This document shows, in pieces, positions 26,204 to 34,929 of a DNA stretch of 64,000 nt; positions within the stretch are counted from its first letter, which is position 1; each line of letters starts with the position of its first letter. The translations under genes were made by a program, and so were the position numbers. The DNA lies in NCBI RefSeq assembly GCF_010894455.1, contig NZ_JAAIXY010000018.1, forward strand, positions 205,902 through 269,901, in the 5' to 3' direction. The notes beneath the pieces are model-generated. The model was not told where the DNA came from and did no database searches. It worked only from the letters and a program-made list of their open reading frames with translations. The stretch comes from Myxococcus eversor. GTDB taxonomy: Bacteria; Myxococcota; Myxococcia; Myxococcales; Myxococcaceae.

Positions 26204-28834
26204 CTACTGCCGGGACAGCATCTCCAGCGGAACTCGCACGGCGGTGATGTCGCCGGGCTTGATGTCGACCGACAGCTTGAGTGCCTTGCCGTCGCCGTCC
26301 ACCAGCTTCAGCGTGTGCTTGCCCGAAGGCAGGCTCACCTTGAAGAGCGGGGTGTCACCCAGCGACTGGCTCCCCAGATACACCTTGGCGTAGGGCTCCG
26401 TGACGAGGGTGAGGAAGCCCGGCTCTCCCGTGGGGGCCGCTGTGCTGTCCTCGCTCGAATCGGGCGTGACGCGCCGGCTGGTCCGGGTCGACTCCTTGGA
26501 GGAGCGCTTGACGGTGGTGCGCGCCGTCTTGCGCACCGGCTTTTCCTCCTCGTCGATGGACGGGGTCGGCTCCGGCTCCGGCAGGGCATCCACCGTGTCG
26601 ACCACCACCGGCGTCTCCGGAGCCTGGGGCGGGACGTTGTTCTCCACGACGACGGGGGGAGTGCCGGTGCCCGTCCCCGTGTCGTCGGCGGGAGGCGCCT
26701 TGGCCTGCTCCGACGGAGGAGGGGTGCGCTGCTTCGGGGGCGCAATCGGGGTGGGCTGCGCCACCTCCGGGTCCTTCTTGTCGAGCCCCAGCATGGGCGC
26801 GGCCCAGGCGGACACGACGCCTCCATCGAGTCCCAGTCCGACTGCTCCGGCGCCCACCGCGAAGAGGACGAGCACCGCGGCGAGGACCTTGAGCCAGCCC
26901 TGGGACTTGGAGCGCACGACGGGGACGCCCCGCAGGGTGTGGACGTGGGAGTCCTCGTCGTCGTCGTGGTGCTCGGGAGGACGACGGTTCTCCTGGAAGC
27001 CCCGGGAAGGCTTGGTGGTGACTTCGCCGTCGGGGAAGCCTCCTCGGGAGGGCCTGGCGGTGGTGTCGCCGTCGGGGAAGCCTCCTCGGGAGGGCCTGGC
27101 GGTGGTGTCGCCGTCGGGGAAGCCTCCTCGAGAGGGCCTGGCGGTGGTGTCGCTGTCGGAGAAGGCGGCGGGGAGCTGAGGCTGCGGCCTGCGTCGGGCC
27201 GGTGCGCCGCGACGGGAGGGGGCACCCGCGTGGCTTCCGGGCTCCGCGGAGAGCGTGGGCACGCGGACCATGGCCGTCTCCTCGTTGCGAGGGGGCGGCT
27301 GCGGGGCGGCTGTCACGGGGCGCGGGGTGTCCGTGGTGCGGCTGCGAGTGGGACGGGCCTCGCTCCGGGGCGCGGGCTCCTCGGCCGCCGGCGCGGGGCG
27401 CGCGGAGGGCATCTGCGCGCGGACGGTGTTCTCGGAGGGTGGAAGCGCGGGCCGCCCCGGCTGGGTGCGGGCCATGTGCGGCGCATCCTGGAGAGGCGGC
27501 GGCGGGGACTCCGACGGAGGCGGCGGGGGAGGACGCGCGGACTCCGAGGCGGCACCCCGCCCCGCCAGGCGCTTGTGGGGCGGGGCCTGGAGCACGGCCT
27601 TGCGCGGCTCCGAGTCTGGAGGCGGAGGCGGGGGAGGCGTCGTCGCCGGCTGCATGCTGGTGGCGCGACGCGGGGTGGGCTGCTTCGCGGCGGGCGGCGT
27701 CCCCGTGGCGCGGCGAGGCGGAGGCTCCGGAGGGCCGGACGTCGTGTTGATGGTGAGCGGCTCGGGCAGCTCCGGGGCCGGGGCCGGGTTCGAGCCACCC
27801 ATGGCGAGCATCGCCGCCACGCTCGTCTCGCCCGTGACGTCACCGGAGGGGCCGGCCATGAGCAACTGGCGCGTCTGCTCGCGGCGGTCGGCGAAGAGGC
27901 GGCGCATCACCTCGCTGCTCTGCTCGGGGTGCCAGATGAGGGGGCCCACCGCGCGCTCCAGGGCGCGGGCGAACTCCAGCGTGGAGGCGTAGCGGTCCTC
28001 GCGGCGCTTGGACAGCGCGCGCAGGACGATGGCGTCCAGCTCCGGCGGTATCTGCTTGTTGGCGCGGGAAGGCGGCGTGACGTCGCACTTCAGCACCGCG
28101 TTCATCATCGCCTCGGCCTGCTTCGCGTAGAACAACCGCATGCCGGTGAGCAGCTCGTGCAGCACCACGCCCAGGCTGAACAAGTCGCTGCGCGCGTCCA
28201 GCGGCTCGCCCATGATCTGCTCGGGCGACATGTATCCGCTGGTGCCCTTCACCATGCCCACCGCGGTGCGGCTGGCGCGCGCCAGGCTCTTGGCGATGCC
28301 GAAGTCCAACAGCTTGGTGACGCCCTCGTACGTCACCATGATGTTCTTCTCCGCCACGTCACGGTGGATGACGGGCGAAGGGTGGCCGAGCGGGTCCGTG
28401 AAGGTGTGCGCGTAGTGCAGCGCCACGGCGGTGTCCCGCACCGCCATCAAACTGAAGCCCATGGGGATGGGGTGGCTGGCCTGCCGACACGCGCGCGCCA
28501 CCTCCACCAGCGTGGCTCCCGGCACGAACTCCATGGCCAGGAACAGCTCGCCCTCCGCGATGTCCAGGTCGAACACCTGGGCGATGTGCGGGTGGTTGAA
28601 CGCGGCCGTCACCTTGGCCTCGTCCAGGAACATCCGGATGAACTCTTCCTCGCCTCGGATGTCCGGCAGAATCTGCTTGAGAACCACCAACTTGCGGAAT
28701 CCAGCGAGGCCCCGCTGGGACGCTAGGAAGATCTCCGCCATCCCGCCCGTGGATAGGCGGCTGAGAACCTCATACTTGCCCAGCGACCGGCCCTTGGAGG
28801 CATCCGGCGCGAGCGGCAGCGTCGTCCCACTCAT
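26204..28834 (-). CDS. Membrane-anchored Ser/Thr protein kinase with PEGA-like C-terminus
   Basis: An 876-residue protein. The kinase domain (about 18-300) has GKYEVLSRLSTGGMAEIFLA, VVLKQIL with the lysine, VIHRDVAEKNIMV, LDFGIAK and GYMSPEQ, all intact. A very long Pro/Arg-rich linker (about 350-680) contains tandem 14-residue repeats (SRGGFPDGDTTARP), where threonines may be phosphorylated. One transmembrane helix (VLAAVLVLFAVGAGAVGLGL) leads to a Pro-rich stretch and a PEGA-like domain (FLTLVTEPYAKVYLGSQSLG onward). Length and order match typical myxobacterial receptor-like kinases and the kinase at 11738. The ATG at 28834 is followed by a normal N-terminus. Its targets are unknown. Confidence 0.92.
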   Translation of the reverse strand: MSGTTLPLAPDASKGRSLGKYEVLSRLSTGGMAEIFLASQRGLAGFRKLVVLKQILPDIRGEEEFIRMFLDEAKVTAAFNHPHIAQVFDLDIAEGELFLAMEFVPGATLVEVARACRQASHPIPMGFSLMAVRDTAVALHYAHTFTDPLGHPSPVIHRDVAEKNIMVTYEGVTKLLDFGIAKSLARASRTAVGMVKGTSGYMSPEQIMGEPLDARSDLFSLGVVLHELLTGMRLFYAKQAEAMMNAVLKCDVTPPSRANKQIPPELDAIVLRALSKRREDRYASTLEFARALERAVGPLIWHPEQSSEVMRRLFADRREQTRQLLMAGPSGDVTGETSVAAMLAMGGSNPAPAPELPEPLTINTTSGPPEPPPRRATGTPPAAKQPTPRRATSMQPATTPPPPPPPDSEPRKAVLQAPPHKRLAGRGAASESARPPPPPPSESPPPPLQDAPHMARTQPGRPALPPSENTVRAQMPSARPAPAAEEPAPRSEARPTRSRTTDTPRPVTAAPQPPPRNEETAMVRVPTLSAEPGSHAGAPSRRGAPARRRPQPQLPAAFSDSDTTARPSRGGFPDGDTTARPSRGGFPDGDTTARPSRGGFPDGEVTTKPSRGFQENRRPPEHHDDDEDSHVHTLRGVPVVRSKSQGWLKVLAAVLVLFAVGAGAVGLGLDGGVVSAWAAPMLGLDKKDPEVAQPTPIAPPKQRTPPPSEQAKAPPADDTGTGTGTPPVVVENNVPPQAPETPVVVDTVDALPEPEPTPSIDEEEKPVRKTARTTVKRSSKESTRTSRRVTPDSSEDSTAAPTGEPGFLTLVTEPYAKVYLGSQSLGDTPLFKVSLPSGKHTLKLVDGDGKALKLSVDIKPGDITAVRVPLEMLSRQ
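27029..27154 (-). repeat. Three 42-bp tandem repeats inside the kinase gene
   Basis: Units start at 27029, 27071 and 27113, nearly identical, with a diverged fourth at 27155. They encode the 14-residue unit SRGGFPDGDTTARP of the kinase linker. The repeat length is a multiple of three, so copy-number change keeps the frame. The DTTARPSR core resembles a phospho-threonine site recognised by FHA domains (inference). Confidence 0.9.
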
Positions 28835-28939
28835 CGGAAGGTGCTCAATCTACACCCGCACCTGGACGGACGCGAAAGTCAGGCCCTAAGAAAAGTCCAC
28901 GAATATCGACATCTCTGACTTTTCTGTGAATTCACATTC

Positions 28940-29338
28940 TCACTCCTCGGGAGAAGAGCGTCGCCGTGCGGGGGAAGCGGGGAGGGTGACGGCGAGGGCG
29001 TTGAGGAGGCGCAGGTCGGAGCGGGACAGGCCGCGCAGGTTCTTCTGGAGGTCGACGAGGGCGGGGGGCTCGGTGCGGGTCGGCTGGGGCGGACGCTTGC
29101 GACCAGGAGGCGTCTCGATGGTGGCGTCCAGGGCGAGCAGCGCGTGGGGTGGCACGTGGAGCACGGTGCACAGGCCACGCAGGGTGTGGATGCTCGGGAG
29201 CATGTGGCCGCGCTCCAGGCGGGCGTACACCTCGCGGGCCACGCCGAGTCGCTGGGCGACGGCGGCCTGGGTCAGTCCCAGACTCCTTCGGGCCGTGCGC
29301 GCGGACATGCCCAGGTGGACTCCAAGCTCGGTCTTCAT
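28940..29338 (-). CDS. XRE-family helix-turn-helix regulator
   Basis: A 132-residue protein. Residues about 10-70 form a Cro/CI-type helix-turn-helix (ARRSLGLTQAAVAQRLGVAR, then VYARLERGHMLPSIHTLRGL) with the usual five-helix spacing. The rest is basic and Pro-rich, then a helix (LSRSDLRLLNALAVTL). It should bind DNA as a dimer. Just upstream of its ATG is an inverted repeat (29341-29368) that may be its own operator. It lies between the kinase gene (same strand, downstream) and the divergent RNase R-type gene, either of which it could control. Confidence 0.87.
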   Translation of the reverse strand: MKTELGVHLGMSARTARRSLGLTQAAVAQRLGVAREVYARLERGHMLPSIHTLRGLCTVLHVPPHALLALDATIETPPGRKRPPQPTRTEPPALVDLQKNLRGLSRSDLRLLNALAVTLPASPARRRSSPEE

Positions 29339-29340
29339 TC

Positions 29341-29368
29341 GGTGCCCGTCGGGAAAAAAAGGGGCACC
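29341..29368. promoter_or_regulatory. Inverted repeat next to the regulator start, candidate operator
   Basis: GGTGCCC at 29341-29347 and GGGCACC at 29362-29368 form a dyad with 14 bases between, ending two bases from the start codon of the XRE gene. The spacer includes a run of seven A. Position suggests autoregulation of the XRE gene; alternatively it forms a leader hairpin. Confidence 0.38.
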
Positions 29369-29415
29369 CTACTCCGCGCTGCTCTCGGGACGCACCCTCC
29401 GTGAAGAGCGTCTCG

Positions 29416-29450
29416 TGTGACGCATGTGTGACGGAGGTGTACCTGTGACG
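29416..29450. repeat. Three TGTGACG direct repeats
   Basis: Identical heptamers at 29416, 29427 and 29444 (spacings 11 and 17) in the 311-bp divergent region between the XRE gene and the RNase R-type gene. They could be protein-binding half-sites, since TGTGA is the half-site of CRP-type regulators. No other feature was recognised in 29451-29649. Confidence 0.4.
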
Positions 29451-29649
29451 CCGTGGATGCGGGCCGGGGCGTCAGGAGCCCTGCGGGCGCTGCGTCCAGC
29501 GGGGCGTTCGCTGACTTCACGCGGTCCCTGGCGAGCACAGGCCACTCACTCGAGTCGGCCCCGGGACTGCCCCCTTTCACTTCACAATCCGCGCGTCCCT
29601 CCCGCCCGTCCCTCCGTGGACCTGGGCTAAGACGCGCTCCCAAGGTTCC

Positions 29650-31548
29650 ATGGACACTTCTGTTTCTCCCCGCGCTGTCACCGGCCGTATCGACGTCCAC
29701 CCCCGGGGCTTCGGCTTCCTCACCGTGCAGGCGCCCGGCACCCAAGAGGTGCTGTCCGCCTTCATCCCTCCCCCGGACCTCAACCCGTTGCTGGCTGGCG
29801 ACATCGTCACCGGCACCGTGACGGCGGCCGCGGACGGGCGCTGGACGGCCAGCGCGCTGACGCTGGTGGAGCGGCCGCGCACCCGCGTCTACGGCGAAGT
29901 CGTCGCCCGCAAGGGAGCGTTCTTCCTGCGCATCGACCGCGAGGTGGGCAACGCGGACTGGGCGCTGGACGCCGGCACCACGCGCGTCCAGCAAGGTGAC
30001 GCCGTGGTGGCGAGCATCCACGAGGGCAAGCTCACGCTGCTCTACAAGGTGGAGCCCGGGGAGGACCGCTCGCTGGAGCGCATCATCGCCCGGCATGCGC
30101 TGAACAAGGACTTCTCCCCCGAGGCGCTGGAGGACGCGCGAGTCGCCCGCGAGGTGCCGCACGAGGTGGGCGCGCGGCGTGACTTGCGCGAGGTGCCCAC
30201 GGTGACGGTGGATGCGCCGTCCACGCGAGACATCGACGACGCGATTTCCGTGCTGCCCGCGGGGCCGGATGGAGCGCTGCGGCTCCTGGTGTCCATCGCC
30301 GACGTGAGCGAGTTCGTGAAGGAGGGCACCGCGCTGGATGCGCAGGCGCGTGAGCGAGCCACCAGTGTGTACATGGCGGGGCGCGTGCTGCCCATGTTGC
30401 CGGAGGCGCTGTCCTCGGACTGGCTGAGCCTGGTGCCGGGCAAGGAGCGCCGCTGCCTCACGGTGGAGCTGCGCATCGACCCGCAGGGACGGGTGACGGC
30501 GGCGGACGTGTACGAGAGCGTCATCCGCTCCTGGGCGCGGCTGAACTACGACGAAGTCGCGGCCTTCCTGGACAAGGGCGAGGTGTCCGCGCCCATGGAG
30601 CCGGTGCGGGACGTCATGCCGTGGTTCCGGCTGGCGGCGGCGCGACTGGCGGTGGCGCGTGGCGCTCGCGGCGGCATGGAGTTCGCGCGAGATGAAGCGC
30701 GGTTCACCTTCGACGCGGCGACGGGCGAAGTCTCCGGCCTGGTGAGCGAGCAGCCCACGTCCGCGCACGGGATGATTGAGCGCTTCATGGTGGCGGCGAA
30801 CGAGGCCATCGCCACGTGGATGCTGGTGCGCGGCCTGCCGGGCGTGTTCCGCGTGCACGAGCAGCCGGACCCGCTGCGCGTGGCGGACCTGAATGCCTTC
30901 GCGGAGCACTCGGGCTTCGCGGCGGGCTTCGGGCGTGAGCTGACGCCGCTGGCGTTGTCGGCGTTCGACCGGCAAATCGTGGGCGCGGCGGCGGAGCCCG
31001 CGCTGCGCTCGGTGTTGCGGCGCTCGTTGGGCCCGTCGCGCTACACGGTGAAGCCGGGGCCGCACTTCGGACTGGCGGCGCCGCTGTACCTGCACTTCAC
31101 GTCGCCCATCCGTCGGTACGCGGACCTGGCGGTGCACCGCACGTTGAAGGGCTACCTGCAGGGCCGCCGCGACTACCTGGATGAGGACCCGGCGGTGGAG
31201 ACGCTGGCGGTGCACATCAACGCGCGGGCCCGCGCGGCGACTCGCGCCGAGGCGGACCGGCACCACGTGCTGGAGGCGCGGTGGCTGGCGGGCCACGTGG
31301 GCAAGCAGTTCTCCGCGCGCATCGTCCGGGTGCGGCCCTTCGGCCTGGTGGCGCAGTTGGACGGCATGCTGGTGGAGGGGATGTTGCCGGCGGAGGGACT
31401 GCCGGGTGGAGGACCCTTCCGTCCGGACGCGCGCGAGCTGTCGCTCGTGGGCAAGGAGCGGACCTTCACCGTGGGCATGCCGGTGAAGGTGAAGGTGGCC
31501 TCCACGGACGAGCAGTTGGGCCGGGTGGAGCTGGCCCTCGTCGAATAG
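29650..31548 (+). CDS. rnr: RNase R-type 3-prime to 5-prime exoribonuclease
   Basis: A 632-residue RNase II/R-family enzyme that degrades RNA processively from the 3-prime end. In order: cold-shock/OB domain (RIDVHPRGFGFLTV, residues 12-80), second OB domain (RVYGEVVARKGAFFLRI), RNB catalytic domain with TVDAPSTRDIDDAIS, which keeps the metal-binding aspartates, HGMIERFMVAANEA and YLHFTSPIRRYADLAVHRTL, and a C-terminal S1 domain (FSARIVRVRPFGLVAQLDGM). It is shorter than E. coli RNase R because it lacks the N-terminal helix-turn-helix and the long basic tail. It starts at the ATG at 29650 and ends 6 bp from the convergent next gene. Confidence 0.92.
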   Translation: MDTSVSPRAVTGRIDVHPRGFGFLTVQAPGTQEVLSAFIPPPDLNPLLAGDIVTGTVTAAADGRWTASALTLVERPRTRVYGEVVARKGAFFLRIDREVGNADWALDAGTTRVQQGDAVVASIHEGKLTLLYKVEPGEDRSLERIIARHALNKDFSPEALEDARVAREVPHEVGARRDLREVPTVTVDAPSTRDIDDAISVLPAGPDGALRLLVSIADVSEFVKEGTALDAQARERATSVYMAGRVLPMLPEALSSDWLSLVPGKERRCLTVELRIDPQGRVTAADVYESVIRSWARLNYDEVAAFLDKGEVSAPMEPVRDVMPWFRLAAARLAVARGARGGMEFARDEARFTFDAATGEVSGLVSEQPTSAHGMIERFMVAANEAIATWMLVRGLPGVFRVHEQPDPLRVADLNAFAEHSGFAAGFGRELTPLALSAFDRQIVGAAAEPALRSVLRRSLGPSRYTVKPGPHFGLAAPLYLHFTSPIRRYADLAVHRTLKGYLQGRRDYLDEDPAVETLAVHINARARAATRAEADRHHVLEARWLAGHVGKQFSARIVRVRPFGLVAQLDGMLVEGMLPAEGLPGGGPFRPDARELSLVGKERTFTVGMPVKVKVASTDEQLGRVELALVE

Positions 31549-31554
31549 GCGCGA

Positions 31555-32289
31555 CTACCCGGCGACCGTGAGGCCCTCTGTCTTGGCCAGCAGCGTGTCC
31601 TGGCTCACCCAGCCGAGCAGCCCGGTGGAGGACTTCACGAGGTAGACGTAGGACGTGAAGCGTCCGCCCTGCACGGGGACGGGCGCGGCGGCGAGCACGA
31701 GAATCTTCGACGCGGCGGCGAGGGTGGCGACGGGCTTCTTGTCGGTGCGGGAGTATGTGACTGGGAAGCTCTCGCGCACGGTGGCTTCCTGGCCCACGTA
31801 GAACAGCTCCTGCGGCACCGGGCCGAGCTTGCCGGCCTTGGAATCCAACGCGAACTTGTCGCGCCGGTTCCAGAACGTCTCCCAGGTGTCGGAGAGGATG
31901 ATGCCGTTGCCCTTCACCTCGGTGAGGGCGTGGACACGGCCCAGCTCCTTCAGGCTCTTTCCATCGAAGGCATAGACGAGGGTGAGCCGGTCGCTGTCCG
32001 TCATGCCCATGTGCACGGCGACCTCCTTGCGCTTGTCTGTGCTGTCGATGTCGATGATGGAGAGGCCGTGGACCTCCGAGTCCGTCTTGCCTCGCAGCGT
32101 GGCGGGGCCGGCGGTGAGGATGAACTCCTCGTCGCCCTCCTTCCACTTCACCGCGATGGCCTCCGGCTTGCCGTCGCCGTTCAGGTCGGCGGAGGCGGAC
32201 TGCGTGGGGAGCTCGTCACCAGCCAGGGCCAGCGGAGCGCCCAGCAGCGCGAAGGTCGTCAAGGCGAGGGCGGGGAGCTGCGTCTTCAT
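31555..32289 (-). CDS. Exported hypothetical protein with SH3-like C-terminus
   Basis: A 244-residue protein starting at the ATG at 32289. It has a signal peptide (LALTTFALLGAPLALA) and a first mature domain with an FG-GAP/VCBS-like motif (SASADLNGDGKPEAIAV), resembling calcium-binding blades. The C-terminal 70 residues (ASKILVLAAAPVPVQGGRFT onward to GLLGWVSQDTLLA) look like a bacterial SH3 domain, which often binds cell wall. It probably works in the periplasm. The open frame extends much further upstream, but the signal peptide and the start-proximal GAGG support this start. Confidence 0.75.
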   Translation of the reverse strand: MKTQLPALALTTFALLGAPLALAGDELPTQSASADLNGDGKPEAIAVKWKEGDEEFILTAGPATLRGKTDSEVHGLSIIDIDSTDKRKEVAVHMGMTDSDRLTLVYAFDGKSLKELGRVHALTEVKGNGIILSDTWETFWNRRDKFALDSKAGKLGPVPQELFYVGQEATVRESFPVTYSRTDKKPVATLAAASKILVLAAAPVPVQGGRFTSYVYLVKSSTGLLGWVSQDTLLAKTEGLTVAG

Positions 32290-32375
32290 GGAAGGAGACC
32301 TCGTGAGGCGCGGAAGCGGGCGGAGGTCCCATCGTAGCCACGCGGACCCGCGAGGCACCTGGATTCCCACGGACG

Positions 32376-32870
32376 TCAGCCGCGTCGTCCGAAGCGTCCT
32401 CGGAAGTGTTTGTCGAGGTAGTACTCGGCGCTCGCGTACGCGTCCTGGGCCTTGGAGGACAGGGGTTGTTCGGGGTGGGCCTTCGCGGCACGGCGGGCGC
32501 GCTGCATCACCGAGCGAGGCTCGCCCGGAGTCGGGGGAGGCAGCTCGCTGGCGATGGCGTCCACCCACGCGTGGGCCTGGTCCACGATGCCGAGCGCCTC
32601 GTCGAGGGTGACTTCCTTCTCCGACAGCGCGGCGAAGAGCTGGCAGTGGTAGCGGCGGCAGCTCGCGGGGCGGTCCGAGTAGACGGTGCACGTGCGCCCA
32701 TCCAACGCGGAGCAGTGCTGAGCGAGTGCGGGCACGCCGTCCTCGCGCCGGTCGACGGGCACGCCACGCTTCTCCAGGGCCTGGGCTTCCTCGGGCTGGA
32801 GCGAGACGTGGGTGAAGAGGGTTCCGTCGCAGCACATGCCGCAGCGCAGGCAAAGGGTGGACAGGGGCAT
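32376..32870 (-). CDS. YkgJ-family cysteine cluster protein
   Basis: A 164-residue protein of the YkgJ/Fe-S-cluster-like zinc-or-iron chelating family. It has LCLRCGMCCDG at the N-terminus (C-x-x-C-x-x-x-C-C type) and CTVYSDRPASCRRYHC in the middle, the eight-cysteine pattern of the family; the remainder is helical (LDEALGIVDQAHAWVDAIAS). Members bind a metal cluster; physiological role unknown. It is downstream-adjacent to no obvious partner; the neighbouring gene at 33182 is divergent. Confidence 0.87.
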   Translation of the reverse strand: MPLSTLCLRCGMCCDGTLFTHVSLQPEEAQALEKRGVPVDRREDGVPALAQHCSALDGRTCTVYSDRPASCRRYHCQLFAALSEKEVTLDEALGIVDQAHAWVDAIASELPPPTPGEPRSVMQRARRAAKAHPEQPLSSKAQDAYASAEYYLDKHFRGRFGRRG

Positions 32871-33181
32871 GGGGCCTCGGAACGGGAAGGAATCCCTCCA
32901 CTAACCCGCCCAGCGACGGTGTTCCATCGCGGCGAGGCGGGGAAGGCACGCACGCCTCCTTGCCCGCGAGGCGCCCCACGTCGAGAGGCTCCGTGCGAGC
33001 GTCTGGGAGGATGACACCCTCTTGGGGTCTCATAGCTAGAGGACGAGGGCCACTCGCGAGAGGCCCCGCGAGGGGACTTGGGAGTCAGGCGCACTCGCAC
33101 GAGGCTCTGTGCCAGTCCGAGGGACACGCTTCTCGCGAGGGGGCCCTCGCTCGTGCGCCGGGCTGAACTACACTGCGTCCC
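32871..33181. other. 311-bp divergent intergenic region
   Basis: It lies between the divergent YkgJ and Kelch-like genes and must carry both promoters. It contains several short CGCGAG/CTCGCG segments (for example ACTCGCGAGAGG near 33050 and TTCTCGCGAGGG near 33130), but no clear promoter boxes, RNA gene or longer repeat. Confidence 0.45.
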
Positions 33182-34747
33182 ATGCGTGCCGCGTTTCGAG
33201 TCCTGACGCTCGCTCTGCTGTCGACGCTGCTCGCGTGCGAGAAGACGCCCGGTGGCGTCCACGTGGTGGTGAACGGGCCGCTGACGCCCGGTGTGGACTT
33301 CGACCGGCTGTCCGTCATCGCCTCCCTCCCCGACGGCACTCCGCTCGCCGCGTCCACGCTGGAGGGCGAGGAGCTCCGCCTCCCCGCCACCTTCAACTTC
33401 GAGTCCGGCCCCGCCACACCCGAGGGCACTCGCGTCTCCGTGCGCGCCACCGCCGAGCGCGCCGGCATCATCCAGTCCACCGCCTCTGGAGAAGCCGCCC
33501 TCACCGCGGGCTCCGGCGCCAGGCTGTCCCTCACCCTGCCCGCCATCCCCGAGCAGCCGGACGCGGGCCCTGTCGTGGAGTCCTGCGACAACGGCGTGGA
33601 TGACGACGGTGACGGGCTCGGCGACTGCGCGGACCCGGACTGTGTCGGCGCCAGTTGTCAGCCCGGAGGACTCGTCTGCGCGAACAGCGTCTGCGCCTGC
33701 CCCGGTGGAATCACCGGCGTCATCTCCGAGCGCCCGGGCTTCGCGCGTCGCTCGGACCCCCTGGTCGTCGCGCCCTCCACCGGCCCCCATGCCGGAGCGC
33801 TGGTGATGGTGGGCGGCCGAGATGACTCGGGCAAACCCGTCTCCACCGTGGAGATCTTCTTCCCCGCCACCGGCCGCTTCCTGGAGAGCGACCTCACAGT
33901 CCCCCGCGCCGAGGCCTCCGCGCTCGTGCTGGATGATGGCCAGGTGGTGGTGCTCGGCGGCGTGCGCGAGGAAGACACGTTCGAGTCGAGCGCCGAGTGG
34001 CTCGACTCCGACGGCGGCACCACCCGCATCCCCTTCACTCCACCGCTGGGCCTGCGTGGCTCGCTCGCGGGTCGGCTCCAAGCAGACGGGGTGATCGCCG
34101 GAGGACTCATCTCCATGGGCGTCACCCGGCCCGCCACGGACACGGCGCTCCGCATGACGCTGCGCGGTGAGGACGCGGGCTCGTGGGAGCTGCTGGGCCG
34201 GCTGTCCTTGAGATGTCCCTCGGGAGGCGCGGTGCTGGGAGACGCCTTCGTGCTCGCGGGAGGCTGCGCGAGTGTCCCGTCCTCCGAGCGCACGGACGTC
34301 GTGGCGCCCCCGGGATTGCTCGGCTCGGGGCCGCTCCTACCCACCTCGCTGACCTCGCCCGCGGTGGTGGAGCTGAAGTCGGGACGGGCGCTGATTCTCG
34401 GCGGACGAGAGGCCGGCATCGTCCCCTCCTCACGCGCATTCCTCCTGGAGCGGAATGCCGGGGTGGTGCGGGTGCGGGAGCTGACGTCCATGGACGCACC
34501 GCGTGGCGCGCCGCGCGCGGTTCGAGCGGGCAACGGTTGGGTGTACGTCGAGGACAGGGAAGGGGCGGCTGCCGCATGGTTCGACCCGGCCTCGGAGCGC
34601 TTCACTCCCGCCGCCTCTCTGTCGACACCTCGACGTGGACATGCCCTGGTGGGCGGTGTCGACGGACGGGTTTATGTCGTGGGTGGAAGCAGACCCGACG
34701 CCGGTTCCGACGGACTGTCATTGTTCATAGAGCCGCGTTGCCCTTGA
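33182..34747 (+). CDS. Kelch-like beta-propeller lipoprotein
   Basis: A 521-residue protein. The signal peptide ends in STLLAC, a lipobox. After a Ser/Thr-rich beta region (about 25-125) comes a calcium-loop-like segment (CDNGVDDDGDGLGDCADPDC) of the kind widespread in myxobacterial exported proteins. From about 190 onward Kelch-type blades follow, each with a G-G pair: ALVMVGGRDDSGKPVSTVEI, QVVVLGGVREED, RALILGGREAG, RVYVVGGSRPDAG. Probably an outer-membrane lipoprotein for protein or carbohydrate binding; no catalytic motif is seen. Confidence 0.8.
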   Translation: MRAAFRVLTLALLSTLLACEKTPGGVHVVVNGPLTPGVDFDRLSVIASLPDGTPLAASTLEGEELRLPATFNFESGPATPEGTRVSVRATAERAGIIQSTASGEAALTAGSGARLSLTLPAIPEQPDAGPVVESCDNGVDDDGDGLGDCADPDCVGASCQPGGLVCANSVCACPGGITGVISERPGFARRSDPLVVAPSTGPHAGALVMVGGRDDSGKPVSTVEIFFPATGRFLESDLTVPRAEASALVLDDGQVVVLGGVREEDTFESSAEWLDSDGGTTRIPFTPPLGLRGSLAGRLQADGVIAGGLISMGVTRPATDTALRMTLRGEDAGSWELLGRLSLRCPSGGAVLGDAFVLAGGCASVPSSERTDVVAPPGLLGSGPLLPTSLTSPAVVELKSGRALILGGREAGIVPSSRAFLLERNAGVVRVRELTSMDAPRGAPRAVRAGNGWVYVEDREGAAAAWFDPASERFTPAASLSTPRRGHALVGGVDGRVYVVGGSRPDAGSDGLSLFIEPRCP

Positions 34748-34929
34748 ATCCCAGGGGCGGAACACGCCGATGTCGTTCCGCCACGCCTGTACTCGGGAAC
34801 AAGTTTCCAGACTCTTGAGAGTGCCCAGGCTATATGAACCCCGGTTCACCCTGGTGGTACGCATACCGGGGGACTGCTTCCTTTCGCCCGAAGTCGTACA
34901 ATCGTCTCCATTCACACAACGGAGCTGGC

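Noticed and set aside
25205..28726. An 1173-codon open frame opposite the kinase, GIN-domain and TPR genes
   Set aside because: It crosses three well-supported minus-strand genes and is a composition artefact.
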